This document shows, one piece after another, positions 59,901 through 64,000 of a stretch of DNA of 64,000 nt (position 1 is its first letter; every line of letters starts with the position of its first letter). The notes beneath the pieces are model-generated. The model was given only the letters and a program-made list of their open reading frames with translations. It ran no database searches and was not told the DNA's origin. The translations under genes were made by a program, and so were the position numbers. The DNA is from CAJBVG01 sp943372995. Lineage in GTDB: Bacteria > Bacteroidota > Bacteroidia > Sphingobacteriales > Sphingobacteriaceae. Where the stretch lies: assembly GCA_943372995.1 (NCBI GenBank), contig CALSAQ010000001.1:310001-374000 (forward strand), written 5' to 3'.

Positions 59901-62900
59901 TCAGTTTTTGTACTTAAATTTCCATCTTCATCTGATAAAGCATAGCTTACTCTGTTTTGTAAAAAGCGCTGAGGTTTGTTATTATCGTCCATATAAGCAA
60001 CAGTACCTGGAGTGTTATAAATGGTTTGAATAACATCTTTCACCGCACAAACCGAACATGATAATGATGGATAGCTACTATATGCATCTGTTAAATACGT
60101 ATTCAAATCAGATTCTTTAGTTGCTTCTCCTGTTTCAATAATATTGCCTAATGCATCGTATTTAGTATACGAATATCGATTATCTATTAATTGCTGTGCA
60201 TTTACCGAGAATCTTAATTGCCCCTTTTTATTGTAATAGAAATTGGTTTTACCACCGTCTGGACTTTCTTGAGCAATTACTTGATTATAACTATTGTATT
60301 CGTATTTCGTAACAAAAGTATGGTTAGGACTAGTTTCTCTATTCATTGCCGGAGGTGTTCTTTTATCAAGTAATTCAACACCTTTAGGCGGTACAGTTTT
60401 TACTAAATTTCCATTCCTATCGTAATAATACAAGGTATAGTGATAATATGCTTGTGGATAAGACATGGTCACTTTATCAGAAGTATTTAACAAATTACAT
60501 TTTGCTAAATACATATCACGAGCTTCCTCCACTCTCCAATTCAAATAAGTAGCTATTTGGTCTTCAATAATTTTTCTAAGTTCTTTTATTTTTTGCTCCT
60601 CGCAGTTTGCATATGTAATTTCGGTTTCTGATTCTAGAAATGGCGTTTTCCAGTAATAGCATAATTGTTCTAAACCTTCAATATTAGCACATGAATTTGG
60701 ATCATAGCCAATAGCTCCATCCACATCACAGTTATCTACGGAAATAGTTGACCCCGATAGAATACCCATACTGAAATTTCCTGTTAATACATTGGTATAG
60801 TGTTGTTGTTGTTCTGGCGTACCAATTACAGGAATACCTCCCGAATAGTCTAGATCAAATACACAAGCGTCTTTACAAAGTTGTACAAGAGCTTCTTCCA
60901 TACAATCTATCTCACTCAATCTAATGTCATTAGACCCTGGTGATCTAGGGGTGCTACCAAAAACAGCGTGACCAAAATTTGGATCTATAATTAATTCATA
61001 AGCATCATTTTCAATATAAAATCCTCCATTATGTAATGTTTGAATTAATTCAGCACGGATGCTCGCTCGTTTTGCTTCACAACTATCTACGCATCTGCTG
61101 GCGTATACTGCTGCAGTATCTAATAATGCTGGTTCAAAATCATTTTCATTTCCAATTTCTCCAGCACATGGCCCTCTGCTATGATGGCAATGGTAGAGTT
61201 CTAGCATTTGTTGTGGAGTAATGTTACCTATATCACCACCAGACTCAAATACTTTATCTTCACAAAGTTGTGTAGGTGAAACATTTCCTGGATAAAATAA
61301 ATATTTATATGCATAAGGTCTTACAGTATTATAATCTGTATGAACCTCATTAGCTTCAAAACGATATCCAGCTCGTTCAAGAAATTCAGTAATGATATCG
61401 TATTCGGTAAAACAAGGATCTGTTGGTTCTGAGTTTATAATATCCATATAAAAGTCATAGCTATTCACCAAAGCAGTCCAAATATCCCATAAAGAATCAC
61501 AAGTATATCCGTCGGCAATCATATTTGCTACCAAAGTATTAAAATCACCAGTGTTAAAAGCATCTCTATACGAACTTGCGGCCATAAAATATGATGCATG
61601 TGATGGATTGTAATAGTCGGGATTCGTATTTACATACTGAGACACAAAATACGCTTCAAAATTACGATCAGCACAGCTTTTTCTTTCACATAACTTAATA
61701 GGTATTTTAATTGTGGTATAACAACCGATAGCTACTTCTACAACTTCGTTCTCAAGATTTGGATCTTCAAGTTTTTCTTGGAAATATCCTGGTCCATACT
61801 CAGCAAATAGATTTTCATATAATTGTAACAAATCGCCCGAATTTAAATCAGATAATAAGTTAGTGTATGCACTTGTTAATATGTTACTTTCATAATAACT
61901 TCTTGTACTTTGTAAGAAATCATCTAGTTCAGTAGTACTTGAAAATTTATTATGAGAACTTAATCTCTTTTCCAACAAGTAATTACCCTCAGGTAAGGTT
62001 ACCGAAAATGAATGGGTATAATCATTAGTACCACATGTTTCAAAACCTAATATTACAGAATCGTGAAAAGCTATGGTTCCTTCGTCCATATTTATTATTT
62101 TGATATTCACTTTGTAGTCGCAATTCTTACAAACAGTTTCACAATTTGTGCTTATTTGTTCTGGAGTAATTTCATAGTCGATATCTACTAAAATCTCCTC
62201 TAATAAGGTAAATGGTTTAGAGGTAACAGCTAAACTATTGTTTAACAACATTTTTTTAGTAATTACATCCACTACATTAAATTCACTTTCAGTGTATGAA
62301 GGTAATTTTTCTAATAATGTGGAATTGGTTGCCGACAAACAAGTTGCAATTACTTTGTCGTCTTCGTCTAAATAAGTTACACTTTTAGAGCCATTGGGGT
62401 CAACGGTAATGGTTTTCTTTACACGTTCAGCTATTGGGGCTTCGTTACCAAATACCCTAATCAGTTCATCTTCTGCAACCGCGGTATAATGCGTTCTAGT
62501 GGTATGACGGTCTCCAGAAGTTTGAATACGCATTACAGCACCTATTCCAGATTGTTCTTTTACTCTGTTTAAATTATCATATGAATATATCGTACGAGCA
62601 TATGGATAACCATAAGGAGAAGGAAGTACATAACCATCATAATAACTAATTGGTCCAGTAGGGTCAACTGATGAAGGACTAAATAAATTTGAATTCTGAT
62701 CAAAATCTGAAGCTTCATATATATTACTGTATTGATCTTTTACCAGACTATGATAATATTCTAAATGGTTTTTGCTAGTTAATGGTATAGGCATTGTATT
62801 AATGGCAGGTCGCCCACTATAATCATAAATGGTCTGATTAACCATTGATGCCGATTTAGAATTAACGAGTGATTGCTTCTGCTTTAATTTATTTAACCCG

Positions 62901-63919
62901 TCAACAAATGAAATTTGTTCTGCTGTACTAAAGCCATTAGTTTCGTCGGGATTACTTTCTTGGAAAGATCTAGAGTATACAAAATTAATATTTTCGTTTG
63001 TTTGGGTATATTTAAATATAAAATTTTGGGAGCTAAAACTTAAAGTATCGAAAGTGGTACCATCTGTAAAACCAGTAATACTCGACCAATTTCCCCAATT
63101 TTTACTGTTTCCAAAATTACCCTCGTATTTGTTTCCAATAGCTCTTACTCTCCAAATATAATAGCCAGATCCTTCCATAATATTTAATGGGAAAGCGGTT
63201 GTCTCTAAATTTTTAAGCTCTATATTTAGTGCTCTAGACCAATCGATAATTTCATTATGGTTTACTTTAAGCATTTGAAATTGATAATCTCTTGTGCTTG
63301 AACATGGACTAGAAAACACAAAATTTCTACGTTGGTTATTTGTTCCAGAAACTACGCTACAACTTGTAGTAGTACAAGTTAATGAGCTCGCATCAACCAA
63401 CATATTTTCAGTATATTTTGATTCAAACAATAAGTTACCATTTAACCCAGAAGGGCCTGATACGGAATTAGAAATGATATCAATTACTACGTTGTTAATT
63501 GTACTAGCTATTCCTGTTAAATCAAACTCTCTAACAGATTCAACATTAGTATTAGATAATACTGCTATTTCTCTGAATGATTTTAATAATGTAGAAGATG
63601 AGTTATATACTCTTACTTCATAATCAACACTAACAGTTGTAGTTTGACTTCCAAAAATATACTTTTCACCTAAAGCTACTCTGCTTTTTACCTTTACATT
63701 TGAATACTCTACAGGAGAGCAAAATCCAGTTTTGTTTGCTGGATACAATGTTTTCTGATTATTACCCGTAATTTCTGAATATGTAAAACTAACACTACTA
63801 GAAATTTGAGCATCTGATTGTTTTAAGAACACAATCAAAAACAATATTATAAGAGAAGTTAGTTTTAACTTTTCAAGCATAATATTTGAAAATGGGATTT
63901 TATATGATAGTTTTTTCAT
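56978..63919 (-). CDS. Giant RHS/YD-repeat protein with nested DNRLRE-like domain and unique C-terminal domain
   Basis: A 2313-residue exported protein. A Sec signal lies at about 14-38 (SLIILFLIVFLKQSDAQ); the second ATG (63880) gives the standard signal length, the first adds 13 residues. The N-terminal part includes FN3/DUF6443-like regions (about 45-500) and a Cys-rich stretch (about 590-1130, with CKNCDYK, CHHSRGPC). YD repeats fill about 1146-1745 (YYDRNGNLVK, KYDALGNIIE, YDANGNI), then a DNRLRE-like beta-sandwich (about 1745-1943; LSLYGSSHY, RWDDQPTV, DVTNLIKDMVD), then the RHS core (about 1960-2090; YPFGMAMP, YRFGFNGQEKDDDF, DPNGDND). The last 225 residues are not recognisable and form the presumptive effector tip. 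There is no T9SS sorting domain. It heads the run to the secretion genes. Confidence 0.88.
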   Translation of the reverse strand: MKKLSYKIPFSNIMLEKLKLTSLIILFLIVFLKQSDAQISSSVSFTYSEITGNNQKTLYPANKTGFCSPVEYSNVKVKSRVALGEKYIFGSQTTTVSVDYEVRVYNSSSTLLKSFREIAVLSNTNVESVREFDLTGIASTINNVVIDIISNSVSGPSGLNGNLLFESKYTENMLVDASSLTCTTTSCSVVSGTNNQRRNFVFSSPCSSTRDYQFQMLKVNHNEIIDWSRALNIELKNLETTAFPLNIMEGSGYYIWRVRAIGNKYEGNFGNSKNWGNWSSITGFTDGTTFDTLSFSSQNFIFKYTQTNENINFVYSRSFQESNPDETNGFSTAEQISFVDGLNKLKQKQSLVNSKSASMVNQTIYDYSGRPAINTMPIPLTSKNHLEYYHSLVKDQYSNIYEASDFDQNSNLFSPSSVDPTGPISYYDGYVLPSPYGYPYARTIYSYDNLNRVKEQSGIGAVMRIQTSGDRHTTRTHYTAVAEDELIRVFGNEAPIAERVKKTITVDPNGSKSVTYLDEDDKVIATCLSATNSTLLEKLPSYTESEFNVVDVITKKMLLNNSLAVTSKPFTLLEEILVDIDYEITPEQISTNCETVCKNCDYKVNIKIINMDEGTIAFHDSVILGFETCGTNDYTHSFSVTLPEGNYLLEKRLSSHNKFSSTTELDDFLQSTRSYYESNILTSAYTNLLSDLNSGDLLQLYENLFAEYGPGYFQEKLEDPNLENEVVEVAIGCYTTIKIPIKLCERKSCADRNFEAYFVSQYVNTNPDYYNPSHASYFMAASSYRDAFNTGDFNTLVANMIADGYTCDSLWDIWTALVNSYDFYMDIINSEPTDPCFTEYDIITEFLERAGYRFEANEVHTDYNTVRPYAYKYLFYPGNVSPTQLCEDKVFESGGDIGNITPQQMLELYHCHHSRGPCAGEIGNENDFEPALLDTAAVYASRCVDSCEAKRASIRAELIQTLHNGGFYIENDAYELIIDPNFGHAVFGSTPRSPGSNDIRLSEIDCMEEALVQLCKDACVFDLDYSGGIPVIGTPEQQQHYTNVLTGNFSMGILSGSTISVDNCDVDGAIGYDPNSCANIEGLEQLCYYWKTPFLESETEITYANCEEQKIKELRKIIEDQIATYLNWRVEEARDMYLAKCNLLNTSDKVTMSYPQAYYHYTLYYYDRNGNLVKTVPPKGVELLDKRTPPAMNRETSPNHTFVTKYEYNSYNQVIAQESPDGGKTNFYYNKKGQLRFSVNAQQLIDNRYSYTKYDALGNIIETGEATKESDLNTYLTDAYSSYPSLSCSVCAVKDVIQTIYNTPGTVAYMDDNNKPQRFLQNRVSYALSDEDGNLSTKTDQVITYYSYDANGNVEWIAQELPNMFKCFIGYEYDVYSNKVTKVKMNEGRRDAFYHMYTYDQDNRLKEVKTSTDNIYWDRDAKYEYYTHGPLKRVVYGEDDVQGMDYDYTLEGWLKMVNNSELIKDFDPGEDAVSGSANSAVAKDAFGYHLSYYHNDHARDVHQYYTEGPGANYSLNNPLYNGNITRFISNAQVPVSAPSATQPLSLNFRYDDVHRLLSNTSEYMNTSIYDVTSTNDYISSYDYDANGNITSLSRNGHVGSGGNILMDDITYNYSSGTTNNKLTSITENANSEVFTGDIQNGGNYQYDAIGNLIYDDENQIDGIAWTPYNKVRYVASYLGNATTSFLYDAMGQRVRKLNDQVGIPEEYYIRDASGNIMAIYERTGSTYILKEVPIYASGRIGIYKPNLVVAQKSTTITLQDDGSNVNDNYVKVDADIYAESTIMTVKNFYHQNVPLDKTRSFVNFYLNSLKSQGSNITDAKLSLYGSSHYLPSTSSSTYAKIERVTQNWGETSIRWDDQPTVTSTNKVDLASPTTTTQDYLNIDVTNLIKDMVDHSTNPLYGLRIALTDESAPFSGGNTPAGLAFYTSEYGTSSKRPKLVITLSSSVYFFFAPQSFNAKYERTVMNKYYELTDHLGNVHVVVNDRKLNDGSFFKADVIAATDYYPFGMAMPKRTFPSNTVENGGYRFGFNGQEKDDDFNGISGTFNTAQFWEYDTRLGRRWNLDPVDKPWQSRYHAFSNSPIWKVDPNGDNDDWVQDAEGQIKWDKDANSQETTKKGEKYLGKDLTFTFNSYIDKKTWDGPLGSFPAGDKLTSTITLKSNENANGELISIDIESVYDVKATGGIFQGKNSFPGLRNTKIDTKGLRSGFVVFEQHAMVNGFEEFGLKLMGYDPVNVAQKLIIGINGNNLNLIASTDVFPSATLSVNGIQLFNYAQPSFLKTHGKTREILDNGMGGIMYNDKSNRPKPSFYNRYKN

Positions 63920-63931
63920 AATTAGAAATTA

Positions 63932-64000
63932 TTATTTTCTATAATCTTTAACTTGGTAATTTTTATATAATGGAAGCAGTTTCCCCTTATTATCATAAAC
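63932..64000 (-). CDS. 3' end of an upstream gene, partial
   Basis: The last 69 bases, read on the minus strand, code VYDNKGKLLPLYKNYQVKDYRK and a TAA at 63932-63934. The frame is open to the window edge and has protein-like composition. It stops 12 bp before the first possible RHS start, so it could be the preceding member of the same operon. Only 22 residues are visible; I cannot name it, and a non-coding origin is possible. Confidence 0.4.
   Translation of the reverse strand, partial: VYDNKGKLLPLYKNYQVKDYRK

Noticed and set aside
56978..63919. T9SS cargo status for the RHS protein
   Set aside because: The C terminus ends in PSFYNRYKN without the PNP, GxY and terminal Lys pattern of T9SS type A sorting domains seen at 21118.

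Overview
The window comes from a low-GC, Gram-negative member of the Bacteroidota. The evidence is: a C-terminal type IX secretion (T9SS) sorting domain on a large secreted protein (17810-21118), a GWxTD-family protein, a DUF3276/PUR-alpha protein, lipoproteins with acidic residues right after the lipidated cysteine, a DUF6443-like RHS protein, and several close matches to the Bacteroidota -7 promoter box TAnnTTTG. Two futalosine-pathway menaquinone genes (mqnA, mqnE) and an NDH-2 point to menaquinone respiration. I cannot fix the family; Cytophagales-like or Flavobacteriales-like lineages both remain possible. The replicon reads as chromosome, with no prophage, insertion sequence, CRISPR array, rRNA or tRNA seen.

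Layout. 1-5.1 kb: tail of a GIY-YIG-like gene, an XRE/S24 self-cleaving-type repressor, mgtE, three tandem paralogous surface-type lipoproteins, and a WbqC-family gene. 5.1-8.6 kb: envelope operon (GWxTD protein, LpxL-like acyltransferase, family 2 glycosyltransferase). 8.5-17.7 kb: housekeeping genes (aroQ, xerD, prmC, ribD, EamA transporter, YigZ, Usp, nucleoside phosphorylase, mqnA, histidine phosphatase, mqnE). 17.8-25.2 kb: a 1102-residue T9SS cargo with a blue-copper-like head and Calx-beta repeats, NDH-2, HMG-CoA lyase-like enzyme, DEDDh exonuclease, pirin. 25.2-33.7 kb: TPR histidine kinase, cysteine desulfurase, glmM, methyltransferase, PAP2, ZIP transporter, MarR, DUF5522, MBL exonuclease. 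33.6-38.3 kb: coaE-ybbR-yajC-DUF1573-nusB and leucine dehydrogenase. 38.3-45.2 kb: ABC exporter, DUF3276, agmatinase, AI-2E family, ychF, SRPBCC, pentapeptide, VOC.

45.2-64 kb is the most unusual part. Fourteen minus-strand genes run with almost no gaps: a 2313-residue Sec-exported RHS/YD protein, a small polytopic membrane protein in the position of an immunity gene, then a complete-looking type II secretion/type IV pilus-like assembly set (major pseudopilin, A24 peptidase, GspE ATPase, secretin, GspL/PilMN-like, PilO/GspM-like, GspC/PilP-like, GspK/I/J-like pseudopilins, GspF) with three unusual insertions (FN3-like lipoprotein, MORN-repeat protein, beta-helix-like domain on the K-like pseudopilin). 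The RHS protein lacks a T9SS signal, so the adjacent secretin system is a natural candidate for its export; this link is inference from gene order.

General architecture: genes are packed tightly. All eight convergent gene pairs meet with 0-12 bp overlap or a 1-bp gap and no hairpin terminator between them. No stretch above 300 bases lacks a gene. Several short intergenic spaces hold degenerate tandem 7- or 8-bp repeats.
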